DNA of 64,000 nt from Candidatus Xianfuyuplasma coldseepsis (GCF_014023125.1 NZ_CP048914.1:772698-836697); one strand, 5' to 3'; counted from the first letter of the stretch, positions 19,668-29,046 are shown. A program made the numbers and translations. Notes: a model not told the origin generated them from the sequence alone.

Positions 19668-22600
19668 AGGTTATCACCATCCCGTATCGCTTGAATGGTA
19701 TCGATATTCGCAATTTTACGTGTGGATACACGTTTGATAATTAACTTGTATATAAATAGGTAGAACAACAAGGATACAAAGACAATAACCATCGCATTGA
19801 GGACAAAGACATCATATAAATTAAAGTCAAAGAATAACCCTAATAACGGCATATAGAAATGACTGATTGGTGCATTTGTGAAGAATTCCAAGCGACTTAA
19901 GAGGAATAATATAACCACAAATCCACCATAACTAAACAGCGCTACACGGCGATTTTCCAGTTGTACCATCGAGTGGATGTCCTCATAACTCGTACCCAAA
20001 ACCCGTAAACTTGCAAGTTCTTTAATCCGACGTCTTGTCGCTGTTTCATAGATGTTGCCATACAAGTTAATTAATACAATGCTTAAGAACGCAACACTGA
20101 CAAACAAGATGACGTAGATCACCACATACAAAATCACCATGACAATACTGCGAATCGCATTGGTTGTCAGGCTGGATATTAAAATATCAAGATTTGTTGT
20201 TTCTAAGAAGTCGACAAATCGCTCATTGCTTTCCAATCGTTCAATCATATTAATGAAAATACCTATAAAGTCAATCGCACTAAATGTCTCCAGTAAGCTA
20301 CGTGGGACAATGATATATATCAGCGATGAAATTGATCCACTTTCTTTTAAGTACAAACGACTAATGCGCAATTCAAGATTTTCATCATTTGCAGTGGTTT
20401 CATATAAGTTACTTAATCGATGTCCATATTCGTTAAAAATGATTAGATTGGTGCTCTCTTGATACGTTAATCGAGAATAATCACCATAATTCTCAAGAAC
20501 ATCAATATACTGCGAGCTTTGTTTTAAACGAATATAGGCGGTATCCGCATTATCGAGCATATCCATCGCATCATCCGTTGTACTACAACTTGGACATAAG
20601 TACGATAACTCACTCGATAATCCACCAACATCACTTACCACCGACATATGTTGTGCTAAGTAATATCGCAATAAATCGCGATGCGTCAAACCAGGAAATA
20701 GTTCATCATCCACTAGTGGCGTTAGTACAGATGCATCTGGATTCTCACCATTGATGTCCGCACGAACATAGTCCGCAACCACATCGGTTGCATCTTGAAG
20801 CGTTGTCACAAGTAAATCCATGAATTCGACATAATCGGATTTCAATTCTCCGATAAACGCCTCATCAAAATCATTAATGATTGTATCTACTTCATATAGT
20901 TCATAGTTTTCCGTTGAAATTTCAGCGTATAAAATATCTTTCTCAAAATCCCCCACAGTAGCATTGTCAACAATTTCGAAGTTAATGTCATTCTCCGCTT
21001 CAGTACTGAATACGAAACTCATCGTATCGTTGGATAGGGTCGTTGATAACGACGAATCCAACATTTCTAAGTACGGATTAATATCCCCATCAAAGTTGAT
21101 TAACCCTACCACTTCAAAGGTCGTAGTCTCGGTATCGTAACTCATTGTGTAATTACTATCACTATTGTCGATTGTAATGATATTCTTGGTGATATCAAGC
21201 GTTCGTTCTTCTTCAGACAATTCAAAGAATGCTTCGGTAATCCGTCCACTTGGGATCACTTCCATAACATTTCCGTGATCATCTTTAAAATCACTCGGAT
21301 TTAGGATTTCATAATCAAACAAGTACGCCACCGGAATCACGACTTCATCCGCTTCCTCAGGCAATTTCCCGCCTTCTAACATATGCTTATTCAAAATGGC
21401 TTCGTTCGATTCCGCATAGAGAAAATCAAACGGATAGGTTACTTGTTGATCGAGGTCCAATCCCAAGAAGTTCGTCACATAAACATTCGGTTCTGCGAAC
21501 TGATAAATACTTTCATAAGTATACTGTAGCTGTTCAAACAAAATCGCTTCATTTGTATCACGGAAAATGATATTTGAATTGTTATAATAAATGTTAAACA
21601 CATCATCCGCACCCGAAGAATCTAGCTCAGACTCAATATAATACAGCTTCTCTTTTTGATAATAGTATTGGAAATACGGATCATCTAACAAGGTCTCAAA
21701 GAAGGGATCTTCCGCTATTTCAGTTTGCGAAAAATCACTGATGAAACGCGGGCGTTTATCCTCATATTGATAAATGACGCCTAAATCTGTTTCCTTTTCC
21801 GGACTGAGATACACACTTGGAACAAAGAAAATCTCATTTTCATTGTTCATCGTGCGGGTATATAGGGCTTTTTCGTTAAATCCACCAATGGTTTCGTTTA
21901 CAAAATTTAACCCAAATACAATGGTTAATAGAAACACCGTAAAAATCATCGCACTAAACAAATGTAGCCCAATATTCCGCAAGAAGGACTTGTTCGCATA
22001 GCTTTTCTTACCATGAAAATCATCCGATGTTTGTAAGAAGCGATATATCCGTGTCGATAGTTTTGAATTCTGCATCCGTTCCTTGATTAAACGTCGTCGT
22101 AATTCATCATCAATATTGAATTTTTCATTGTTGTTTAAGCGGAACTCGGATAAATCGACACCCAAATCTTTTAATACGGTTGCCTTATTATCCTCATCAA
22201 TACGAGTCTCAATATCAATCAATTGTTCAATGATTTCATTATCTTGGTTGATTTCTTTATCAATGATTAAATCCAGTTCATCTACCCGTACTTTACTTGG
22301 ATCGGTAATTAATTCATCACGAATGGTGTATCCGCTTTTTAGTTCTATAACACGAGAACTAAAATCGCGGACAATCGCTTTGTTATGCGTCGCAATAATT
22401 AATAATTTGGTCCGACACAAATCTTTTAATAGCTCCAATATTTCATTGGAAGTACGAGAATCAAGTGCTGCTGTTGGCTCATCCGCTATGATCACATCTG
22501 GGTTCTTAACAAATGCCCGAGCAATCGCAACACGTTGGCGTTGTCCTCCGGATAACTCATAGGGATATTTATCGGCATGTTCTTGCAAGCCCACTAGTTT

Positions 22601-22981
22601 TAACGCATGCAAAGATGCCCGGCGGCGACTACCTGCGTTTACGACACCGATAACCCGGAGTGCCAACTCAACATTCTCAATAACGGTAAGATTATTGAGC
22701 AATACGTAATGTTGAAAGACAAACCCGATTTTACGTTTACGGATGGTATCGATCTCCCGTTCGGACTTTTCTTTCATACTTTCGCCATCTAAGATGTAAT
22801 GACCGGCATATTCACGATCAAATCCACCTAAAATGTTCAATAAGGTACTTTTACCACTACCGCTTTTACCAAGCAATACAACGACTTCCCCTTTGTCTAG
22901 TCGATAATGAATATCGCTTAACGCAATAATGTTATAATTCACTGTCTCATATACTTTTGTTAAATTCCGTAGTTCAATCAT
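19664..22981 (-). CDS. ABC transporter, fused ATPase-FtsX permease with the largest ectodomain (1105 aa, second of four)
   Basis: The N-terminal ABC domain (1-220) has Walker A GKSGSGKS, signature LSGGQRQRVAIARA and Walker B VIIADEPTAALD. A charged helical linker (about 225-330) leads to a membrane segment at about 335-358. An ectodomain of about 600 acidic residues follows, then three membrane segments with the FtsX-type loop RRRIKELASLRVLGTSYEDI. MacB ectodomains are usually about 220 residues, so this one is unusually large. It includes a CPSC pair that could form a disulfide. Start and stop both overlap neighbouring genes by 4 nt. The substrate cannot be read from sequence. Confidence 0.9.
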   Translation of the reverse strand: MIELRNLTKVYETVNYNIIALSDIHYRLDKGEVVVLLGKSGSGKSTLLNILGGFDREYAGHYILDGESMKEKSEREIDTIRKRKIGFVFQHYVLLNNLTVIENVELALRVIGVVNAGSRRRASLHALKLVGLQEHADKYPYELSGGQRQRVAIARAFVKNPDVIIADEPTAALDSRTSNEILELLKDLCRTKLLIIATHNKAIVRDFSSRVIELKSGYTIRDELITDPSKVRVDELDLIIDKEINQDNEIIEQLIDIETRIDEDNKATVLKDLGVDLSEFRLNNNEKFNIDDELRRRLIKERMQNSKLSTRIYRFLQTSDDFHGKKSYANKSFLRNIGLHLFSAMIFTVFLLTIVFGLNFVNETIGGFNEKALYTRTMNNENEIFFVPSVYLSPEKETDLGVIYQYEDKRPRFISDFSQTEIAEDPFFETLLDDPYFQYYYQKEKLYYIESELDSSGADDVFNIYYNNSNIIFRDTNEAILFEQLQYTYESIYQFAEPNVYVTNFLGLDLDQQVTYPFDFLYAESNEAILNKHMLEGGKLPEEADEVVIPVAYLFDYEILNPSDFKDDHGNVMEVIPSGRITEAFFELSEEERTLDITKNIITIDNSDSNYTMSYDTETTTFEVVGLINFDGDINPYLEMLDSSLSTTLSNDTMSFVFSTEAENDINFEIVDNATVGDFEKDILYAEISTENYELYEVDTIINDFDEAFIGELKSDYVEFMDLLVTTLQDATDVVADYVRADINGENPDASVLTPLVDDELFPGLTHRDLLRYYLAQHMSVVSDVGGLSSELSYLCPSCSTTDDAMDMLDNADTAYIRLKQSSQYIDVLENYGDYSRLTYQESTNLIIFNEYGHRLSNLYETTANDENLELRISRLYLKESGSISSLIYIIVPRSLLETFSAIDFIGIFINMIERLESNERFVDFLETTNLDILISSLTTNAIRSIVMVILYVVIYVILFVSVAFLSIVLINLYGNIYETATRRRIKELASLRVLGTSYEDIHSMVQLENRRVALFSYGGFVVILFLLSRLEFFTNAPISHFYMPLLGLFFDFNLYDVFVLNAMVIVFVSLLFYLFIYKLIIKRVSTRKIANIDTIQAIRDGDNL

Positions 22982-24432
22982 TCGGTTGCTAACATCCTGA
23001 TTGTGTTACTACGTGAAATCTTATACGCTGGAATCAAACTTCCAATCATAAAGAGCACGAGTACAATAAAGAATATTGGTAGTACATGGAGATAGTGAAT
23101 GTGAAAATCAATAAGAGGGGAATCAATATTGATTGTAAAGGACAACAACGTACCATAAATGACCTGAACGATATTGACAACGAAATCATAATATTCGACA
23201 TAGAGTATCGCTTGAAAATCAAACACACCATTCAATAACAACATCAAGATAAATGTATACAACAAGGTATCTTTGAAAATCGCCATTGTAAACTTAATCG
23301 GGCGAAGCATAAACAATATTCCAATCTCTTCTTGGGATGCCCCAAATGCCTTTAATACAGCTATTTCCCGTTTCTTTGTAATAATGTTTATCGTAAATAC
23401 AAAGAGATACGACACAATACAGAAGCCAATCAATATATACAAAATCACTTGAATCAACTGGGTAATATTCTGTTCTAAGAATTGGTAGATAAAATCGAGG
23501 ATTATATTGCGATCCGCAACCTCGCTTTGAACAAAGAAATCCAAATACCGTTTGGTAAAGACGTCTAAATTCTGATTGATAATCGACACAACAATAAACA
23601 ATGTCAGTGAAATACTAAATGTTCTAAAGGTATTACCAAATTTCTTCTTATCAATATCCATACTGACAAAAGAATACGTGAATAAATTTAAAAAACCGGC
23701 ACGATGGTCGGATAGTTTGCGTTTTTGTGAAGGTGCTTTTACTGGAATATCTTCCAAGATATCATCTTTGACGATATTACCATCTACCAACATTATGATG
23801 CGATTACTGTATTTTTTCGCGAACTCCTCATCATGAGTAACCATAATGACAGTTCTTGTTTCCGATAATTGTTTGAGCAACTTCAAGATTTCAACAGCAG
23901 TATAATCATCCAGTGCCCCTGTTGGTTCATCACAAAGAATGATTTTTTGGTCGTTGACGATGGCTCTAGCAATCGCTACCCGTTGCTGTTGCCCACCCGA
24001 TAACTCTACAGGACGGACTTTTGCATACTGTTCTAATCCCACTTGTTGCAGCGCGACAAGTGCTCGTTCCCGTGCTTCTTTAAAACGTACTCCATTTAAA
24101 ATCATTGGCGTTGCAACGTTATCGAGGACACTCATGTCTTTCACAAGATTAAATTCTTGAAAGACAAAACCGATATAATTATTACGAATGACATTTATTT
24201 TCCGTGTGCCTAATTTGCTTATATTTTGGCCATCAATATGAATCGACCCTTTGTCAAACTCCAACAATGTACTTAAAACATTCAAAAGAGTAGTTTTTCC
24301 CGATCCACTACGGCCTAAGATCGACACAAAACTACCTTCTTCAATATCCAAGTTAATACCTTTTAACACGTGTGTGGTGTTGGTACCATGCTTGTAACTT
24401 TTATGTAAATTCTTGATTGTCAAGATACCCAC
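22978..24432 (-). CDS. ABC transporter, fused ATPase-FtsX permease with minimal ectodomain (484 aa, first of four)
   Basis: This is the first gene of the surface operon. I chose a GTG start at 24432 because a GGAGGTG site lies about eight bases upstream and the nearby ATG is followed at once by TAG. The ABC domain (1-225) has Walker A GRSGSGKT, signature LSGGQQQRVAIARA and Walker B IILCDEPTGALD. A membrane segment at about 260-280, a short exposed loop and three further membrane segments form an FtsX permease, including the KKREIAVLKAFGAS loop. With almost no ectodomain it may pair with one of the larger partners encoded downstream. tsaB ends 70 nt upstream. Confidence 0.9.
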   Translation of the reverse strand: MGILTIKNLHKSYKHGTNTTHVLKGINLDIEEGSFVSILGRSGSGKTTLLNVLSTLLEFDKGSIHIDGQNISKLGTRKINVIRNNYIGFVFQEFNLVKDMSVLDNVATPMILNGVRFKEARERALVALQQVGLEQYAKVRPVELSGGQQQRVAIARAIVNDQKIILCDEPTGALDDYTAVEILKLLKQLSETRTVIMVTHDEEFAKKYSNRIIMLVDGNIVKDDILEDIPVKAPSQKRKLSDHRAGFLNLFTYSFVSMDIDKKKFGNTFRTFSISLTLFIVVSIINQNLDVFTKRYLDFFVQSEVADRNIILDFIYQFLEQNITQLIQVILYILIGFCIVSYLFVFTINIITKKREIAVLKAFGASQEEIGILFMLRPIKFTMAIFKDTLLYTFILMLLLNGVFDFQAILYVEYYDFVVNIVQVIYGTLLSFTINIDSPLIDFHIHYLHVLPIFFIVLVLFMIGSLIPAYKISRSNTIRMLATE

Positions 24433-24479
24433 TACATCACCACCTCCATGTTTTTGCCTTACTATAACTATATCCTAGT

Positions 24480-24496
24480 CACACTTTATAAGTGTG
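24480..24496 (-). other. 7-bp hairpin between tsaB and the ABC operon
   Basis: CACACTT and its exact complement flank a 3-base loop in the 70-nt gap after tsaB. No T-tract follows on the minus strand, so it is not a classical terminator. It could be a processing site, an attenuator, or part of the cassette boundary. Confidence 0.4.
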
Positions 24497-24502
24497 AATA
24501 TC

Positions 24503-25114
24503 CTATGAATTCTCTAAATTGCGTTCGGCCTCTGTTTTTCGTAAATAATTAGGATTAAGTCCATGAATATCAATAACTTCATCAAATAAATCAGACGTTA
24601 ATAATACGCTCATATTCGGTTCACCATTACTGATTGTATCAAACGGAACATCCAATGATTTCTTGTAATCCACTAAATTTGTTAACTGTTCATTATCAAC
24701 CAATTCTAGCGATTTTCCAGTTCTTTTATACAATCCCAAGAATGAATTTCCACGTCTTGCATCAAACTCTACTAGAACATATTTACTGCCAACATATGAA
24801 CTAGCCACCAACGCTAGACTACTTACCGTTTTTACTGGTATGGAATTATTCCAAGCAAACATCTTTGCTACAACGACACCAATCCGTAACCCCGTATAAG
24901 ACCCTGGACCAATACCGATAATAATTTCATCCAAATCAGCAATACTCCAACCTACTTCATCAAACATCGTTTCAATCATACTCATCAACTTCACGCTGTG
25001 ATCATTATCCCCTGGTTTGTAGTACGATGTGAGACAGGTATCATCTTCATACAACCCAATGAATAGATATTTAGTGGCTGTATCAATTGCTAAGCGCTTC
25101 AACAATTGCTTCAT
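24503..25114 (-). CDS. tsaB: tRNA threonylcarbamoyladenosine biosynthesis protein TsaB
   Basis: TsaB is the scaffold partner of TsaD in t6A synthesis. The sequence has the expected N-terminal LAIDTATKYLFIGLYED and the family signature IGIGPGSYTGLRIGV (about residues 70-85). At about 203 aa it is slightly shorter than many TsaB proteins but complete. I chose the ATG at 25114 rather than 25123, because GGAAGG lies about 11 bases upstream of the former and only two from the latter. The gene overlaps tsaE by roughly 30 nt. In most Firmicutes rimI and tsaD follow at once; here the ABC/LRR block intervenes. Confidence 0.93.
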   Translation of the reverse strand: MKQLLKRLAIDTATKYLFIGLYEDDTCLTSYYKPGDNDHSVKLMSMIETMFDEVGWSIADLDEIIIGIGPGSYTGLRIGVVVAKMFAWNNSIPVKTVSSLALVASSYVGSKYVLVEFDARRGNSFLGLYKRTGKSLELVDNEQLTNLVDYKKSLDVPFDTISNGEPNMSVLLTSDLFDEVIDIHGLNPNYLRKTEAERNLENS

Positions 25115-25532
25115 AAGTACCATGTCCTTCCATTTTTAATAACCGTTTCGTTGGCCCTTGAATCTCAATCTCAATCACCAAACGGTCTTCTGGTAAACTG
25201 TCTATAATATGCTTGTACCATTCAATCACACAAAGACCATCCCGATAAATATAGTCTTCTAAATCATAATCTGCACCAATTCCATTCAATCGATACACAT
25301 CCATGTGATAAAGCGGTAATTTTCCTTCGTATATTTTCATAATTGTAAACGTAGGACTATTAATCATATCATCAATACCAATGGCTTTTCCGAGATATTT
25401 GGTAAGTGTGGTTTTCCCTGCACCTAAATCACCTTCCAAGCACAAAACAAACCCGGGAAATACATGGGTACTCAACTGTTGAGCAAAGTCATTCATATCC
25501 TCCACATTGTTTACAATACGTTCTTTATACAT
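25083..25532 (-). CDS. tsaE: tRNA threonylcarbamoyladenosine biosynthesis ATPase TsaE
   Basis: A 149-aa P-loop ATPase with Walker A GDLGAGKTTLTK (about residues 34-45), the SPTF switch segment and YHMDVYRL, all typical of TsaE (YjeE/YdiB). It assists the TsaB-TsaD complex in t6A formation. The gene is first in the minus-strand cluster, with a GGTGAG site before the ATG and an extended -10 promoter about 32 nt upstream. It is divergent from the lipid kinase gene. Length and motifs leave little doubt. Confidence 0.95.
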   Translation of the reverse strand: MYKERIVNNVEDMNDFAQQLSTHVFPGFVLCLEGDLGAGKTTLTKYLGKAIGIDDMINSPTFTIMKIYEGKLPLYHMDVYRLNGIGADYDLEDYIYRDGLCVIEWYKHIIDSLPEDRLVIEIEIQGPTKRLLKMEGHGTYEAIVEALSN

Positions 25533-25563
25533 CGTCTCACCAACTCAAAAAATATATATTACA

Positions 25564-25572
25564 ATTATAACA
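25564..25572 (-). promoter_or_regulatory. extended -10 promoter for tsaE
   Basis: On the minus strand TG-T-TATAAT (TATAAT at 25564-25569) forms an extended -10 element 32 nt before the tsaE ATG. No good -35 is visible, as is common with extended -10 promoters. It lies back to back with the promoter of the plus-strand lipid kinase gene. Confidence 0.6.
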
Positions 25573-25600
25573 TAATAAAAGATTATGTTATATTTTTTCA

Positions 25601-25609
25601 TGATATAAT
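25601..25609 (+). promoter_or_regulatory. extended -10 promoter for the lipid kinase gene
   Basis: TG-A-TATAAT (TATAAT at 25604-25609) is an extended -10 element. Transcription would start near 25616, immediately at the AAGGGGG ribosome binding site, giving a very short leader. This also supports the ATG at 25630 over an earlier in-frame start. Confidence 0.65.
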
Positions 25610-25629
25610 TGTATCAAGGGGGAATTCCT

Positions 25630-26481
25630 ATGGATCTCATTCTATACAACCCAAAATCAAAAAATAGTCGTGGAAATATCCAGACCCACAAACTAATCAA
25701 AGCCTATAAGAAAGCGAATAAACCGTTTCGGCTTAAGAGTATATTGAAAATTGACGATGTGACATCTTACCTCGATGAACACACTCACTTTCAAAACATC
25801 ATCCTCTTAGGTGGTGATGGCACGATTAACAATCTCGTGAACAATATTGTTCATTATGATCTGCAACCGGATATTTACCTCAAGAAAAATGGATCTGGTA
25901 ACGACTTTTTACGCACCCTAAAAATACAAGATCACAAACCTCAATTTATCATGGAAAATACGTTGGATAATACGGATAAACATTACTTTATAAATGGAAC
26001 GGGAATTGGCTTAGATGGGCTCGTTATCGACTATGTGGATAACGCAAAAAACAAAGGAAAATTAACCTATTTCCTCTCCTCATTTCGAGCGATGATGAAC
26101 TTTGTACCCGAACCCTTGGACGTCACTATTGATGGAGAATCCTACCACTTTAAAAAAGCATACACGTTAATCATCAACAATGGCCAATTTGTTGGTGGCG
26201 GAATGCGCATGACACCGGACGCAAACCTCTATGATGAAGATTTGGAGATTCTTGTCGTACACAGAGTTCCAAAATACCTACTACTCGTCATCTTTTCTTC
26301 TGTCTACTTCGGTCTTCACACCCGGTTCAAACGGTATGTATTCCACAAGAGAGGGCGCCATATAAAGGCATCATTCACAACGCCCCAAATTGGCCAATCC
26401 GATGGTGAGAAGTTCATCGATGTTACGACCGTTGAAGTTCAATCAACAAATAAGAATATTCATTTTCGTGCATACAAGTAA
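25630..26481 (+). CDS. diacylglycerol/lipid kinase family protein
   Basis: The protein is about 283 aa and has the DAGK catalytic domain: an N-terminal LILYNPKSKN strand-loop and the nucleotide-binding GGDGTINNLVNN at about residues 65-76, followed by GSGNDFLRTL. These match the YegS/DgkB/LCB5 family, which phosphorylates diacylglycerol or related lipids at the membrane face. I chose the ATG at 25630 because AAGGGGG lies seven bases before it and the promoter leaves no room for the earlier start. It is divergent from tsaE and ends in a strong terminator. Exact lipid substrate is not determinable. Confidence 0.88.
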   Translation: MDLILYNPKSKNSRGNIQTHKLIKAYKKANKPFRLKSILKIDDVTSYLDEHTHFQNIILLGGDGTINNLVNNIVHYDLQPDIYLKKNGSGNDFLRTLKIQDHKPQFIMENTLDNTDKHYFINGTGIGLDGLVIDYVDNAKNKGKLTYFLSSFRAMMNFVPEPLDVTIDGESYHFKKAYTLIINNGQFVGGGMRMTPDANLYDEDLEILVVHRVPKYLLLVIFSSVYFGLHTRFKRYVFHKRGRHIKASFTTPQIGQSDGEKFIDVTTVEVQSTNKNIHFRAYK

Positions 26482-26507
26482 AAAAGACGCTAATTTTGCG
26501 TCTTTTT
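26481..26507 (+). terminator. intrinsic terminator, bidirectional
   Basis: AAAAAGACGC and its complement form a perfect 10-bp stem with a 7-base loop. It lies between the convergent lipid kinase gene and the YgjV-like gene and can serve both. The same stem core recurs at 38.77 and 49.48 kb. Confidence 0.85.
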
Positions 26508-27135
26508 ATATGTTAAATATATATTTTGTTACTCCGTTTTCTTCGGTTTCAACAAACCCCATTTTTCGTAAGTACTTATCGTGCAATGGATTGTAGCTAT
26601 AGGCAATTAATGATGTAATTCCAAACTCCGTAAAATATGCTTTATTCTCTTGGAAAATAAACTTGCCAAGTTTAAAGTCTCGATACTGGGGAATAGCGTA
26701 ATCTAGACGTATTTCTAAAGTAGAATCATCCACTTCGTCAGCCACAAATACACCAGCTGTTGTCATATTACGTAGAATGTATAATTTCACTTTTGCATCA
26801 CGTATATGAATATTTTCTAAGTCAAAATACTGTTCAATTTCGTCACGATAAAAGTCAATAAAGGAGTCTAAATATTGATGATCCTCGGTAATTGGCAGAA
26901 TTGTAAAATACTCTTTAGATCCATACATTTTGATTAAGTACACAATATCTATTATCGCAATCCCGAGATTCATAAAGCCTGTTGGATAACTTAAAATCAT
27001 AAACCCATAAGCCCCAAACAATAATGCTCCTACTAAATTGATCCATCTCAACTTCACGATTGAACTCATTAAGAGCGAAACTAAGACAATTGCGGATGCT
27101 ATGTACCCCAACCATTCCAATGCTACTTCATTCAT
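26506..27135 (-). CDS. YgjV-like membrane protein with C-terminal GNAT-like domain
   Basis: I chose the ATG at 27135, preceded by AAAGGAGG, giving 209 aa. Three hydrophobic segments (about residues 5-25, 30-48 and 53-70) with the pattern RWINLVGALLFGAYGF resemble YgjV-type inner membrane proteins. The cytoplasmic remainder, about 75-209, contains DYAIPQYRDFKLG and YLRKMGFVE, reminiscent of the acetyl-CoA site and last strand of GNAT acetyltransferases. Substrate and role are unknown. The gene stands alone between two terminators. Confidence 0.65.
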   Translation of the reverse strand: MNEVALEWLGYIASAIVLVSLLMSSIVKLRWINLVGALLFGAYGFMILSYPTGFMNLGIAIIDIVYLIKMYGSKEYFTILPITEDHQYLDSFIDFYRDEIEQYFDLENIHIRDAKVKLYILRNMTTAGVFVADEVDDSTLEIRLDYAIPQYRDFKLGKFIFQENKAYFTEFGITSLIAYSYNPLHDKYLRKMGFVETEENGVTKYIFNI

Positions 27136-27195
27136 ATCTATATCCTCCTTTTGTAACAACTTATTGTATCAAAGAATGTAAAATAATCAAGAAAA

Positions 27196-27220
27196 AAAGC
27201 AATTCAATATGAATCGCTTT
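27196..27220 (-). terminator. intrinsic terminator after the YgjV-like gene
   Basis: A 10-bp stem (one G-U pair on the minus strand) with a 5-base loop, followed on the minus strand by a run of seven T. It starts against the pgi stop codon. On the minus strand pgi is read first, so it terminates pgi transcription before the YgjV-like gene. Confidence 0.7.
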
Positions 27221-28549
27221 TCATAGACGTTTTTTTAGTTCCTTGGTTAACTCTTCATATCCTGGTTTTTCCAATAATGCAAACATGTTTTTCTTGTATG
27301 CTTCTACACCAGGTTGATTAAATGGATTAATTCCTAAAACGTATCCACTAATTCCACAGGCCAATTCAAAGAAGTACACCATTTTACCAAATGTATAAGG
27401 AGAAGTATCTGGAAGATTCACAATAATGTTTGGTATTCCGCCATCAGTATGAGCTAAAAGGGTTCCAAGAAATGCTTTTTTATTGACAAAATCAACGGTT
27501 TTATTGGCTAAGTAGTTCAATCCATCAAGGTTTCGTTCATCGCTTGGTACAGCGATTTCCCGTCGTGGATTATCAACGTTTAATACCGTTTCAAATAGAT
27601 GTCTCTCACCATCTTGAATATATTGTCCTAAACTATGTAAGTCGGTACTAAAGGATGCACTTGATGGGAAAATTCCCAAATGATCCTTTCCTTCACTCTC
27701 ACCAAATAATTGTTTCCACCATTCACCAACAAAGAATAATGATGGTTCATAATTGACGAGCATTTCAATCTTTTTACCGCTTCGATATAATAAATTGCGC
27801 AAAGCAACGTATTTATAGACGGGATTACTTAGATTTTCTACTGTATATTCTTGTAGTGCATCTTGTGCACCTCGCATCATCGCTTCAATATCGACTCCCG
27901 AAGCAGCAATTGGTAATAACCCTACAGGGGTAAGAACACTGTAACGACCACCAACATCATCAGGAACGATGAATGTCTCGTAGCCTTCTTTATCGGCTAA
28001 GGAGCGTAATGCACCCCGCGCTTTATCCGTAGTTGCATAAATTCGTTTATTCGCTTCTTCTTGTCCATATTTATCAAGGAGTACCTGTTTAAAAATTCGG
28101 AAGGCAATTGCTGGTTCTGTCGTCGTACCAGACTTGCTTATTACGTTGATAGATAGCTCTTTCCCATCAATATAATCCAATAAATCAGCAATGTAAGATG
28201 ATGAAATATGATGTCCGACAAATATGATTTCTAAGGATTGGTCTTTATCAAAATGCTTATTCAACATATCCAATGCAGCTTTTGCCCCCAAATAAGAGCC
28301 CCCAATTCCAATCACTAGCAGTACATCACTATCTTCTTGGATCTTCTTCGCAGCCTTTTGAATTCGGGAAAATTCACCTTTGTCATAATCGTTAGGCAAT
28401 GTTACCCAACCTGTGTAATCACTTCCTGCACCAGTTTTCTTTACAAGTGTTTTATGCGCTTGTTTAATTTCTTGCTCAATGTTTGGTAATAAAGCTTCAT
28501 CTATAAATGACGTTGCGTTTGTAATATCTACGGTTATTTGCTTGTTCAT
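27221..28549 (-). CDS. pgi: glucose-6-phosphate isomerase
   Basis: The 442-aa protein interconverts glucose 6-phosphate and fructose 6-phosphate in glycolysis. The sugar-isomerase signature [17 protein letters not shown] is at about residue 200, [13 protein letters not shown] near 80, and [14 protein letters not shown] near 140 holds the phosphate-binding Ser/Thr residues. Length matches the short Bacillus-type enzymes. A RBS (AAAGGAGG) precedes the ATG, and a TGATACTAT extended -10-like sequence lies upstream. The gene is monocistronic, ending at a terminator. Confidence 0.97.
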   Translation of the reverse strand: MNKQITVDITNATSFIDEALLPNIEQEIKQAHKTLVKKTGAGSDYTGWVTLPNDYDKGEFSRIQKAAKKIQEDSDVLLVIGIGGSYLGAKAALDMLNKHFDKDQSLEIIFVGHHISSSYIADLLDYIDGKELSINVISKSGTTTEPAIAFRIFKQVLLDKYGQEEANKRIYATTDKARGALRSLADKEGYETFIVPDDVGGRYSVLTPVGLLPIAASGVDIEAMMRGAQDALQEYTVENLSNPVYKYVALRNLLYRSGKKIEMLVNYEPSLFFVGEWWKQLFGESEGKDHLGIFPSSASFSTDLHSLGQYIQDGERHLFETVLNVDNPRREIAVPSDERNLDGLNYLANKTVDFVNKKAFLGTLLAHTDGGIPNIIVNLPDTSPYTFGKMVYFFELACGISGYVLGINPFNQPGVEAYKKNMFALLEKPGYEELTKELKKRL

Positions 28550-28615
28550 GTTATACCTCCTTTTATCGATTAAATAGTATCACAACATTGTTCATTTGTA
28601 TAGCCATATAACAAT

Positions 28616-28642
28616 AAAAAAACGATGATAATCATCGTTTTT
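28616..28642 (-). terminator. intrinsic terminator after the S1-domain gene
   Basis: AACGATG and its complement flank a 5-base loop, bordered by A- and T-tracts. It overlaps the last codons of the S1-domain gene and lies upstream of pgi. Confidence 0.75.
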
Positions 28643-28952
28643 TGTGATAATTCTCGATCCATTGATCAAGTTTTTCTTTTAAAGGAGAAAACCCGCTTTT
28701 TAAGACAATATTGTATCGTTTTTTACGTTTATGCAATGCTTTAAACGATAAGCTGAGTTTGTGATCTTGTACGTCGAGCACTTTTAGCTCCATAACATCG
28801 CCTACAGCAACGTAATCTTCAATATTACGGACAAATCCATCGCTAAATTCGGATATATGGATTAATCCCACATATTGATCATCGATTTTTACAAACGCTC
28901 CATATGGCTTAATTGCAGTAATCTCTCCTTTAACAATGCTTCCCTTGTTCAT
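28632..28952 (-). CDS. S1 RNA-binding domain protein (YugI/general stress protein 13-like)
   Basis: A 106-aa protein consisting of one S1 domain (residues 1-70) with GEITAIKPYGAFVKIDDQYVG and the LIHISEFSDGFV strand typical of OB-fold RNA binders, plus a basic C-terminal tail. It resembles the YugI/GSP13 family, which associates with ribosomes. The gene ends within its own terminator. The biological role is known only at family level. Confidence 0.85.
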   Translation of the reverse strand: MNKGSIVKGEITAIKPYGAFVKIDDQYVGLIHISEFSDGFVRNIEDYVAVGDVMELKVLDVQDHKLSLSFKALHKRKKRYNIVLKSGFSPLKEKLDQWIENYHKKR

Positions 28953-29022
28953 TGATGAAACACCTCATATTCGATTACTCGTAAACAGTATATCAAATTT
29001 TGCTGTGTAAATGAATAAAAAA

Positions 29023-29043
29023 AGAAAATCCGATGGATTTTCT
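29023..29043 (-). terminator. intrinsic terminator after the NifU-like gene
   Basis: AGAAAATCC and its complement give a perfect 9-bp stem with a 3-base loop, with an A-tract on the plus side that becomes a T-tract on the minus strand. It starts four bases after the stop codon of the NifU-like gene. Confidence 0.75.
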
Positions 29044-29046
29044 ATC

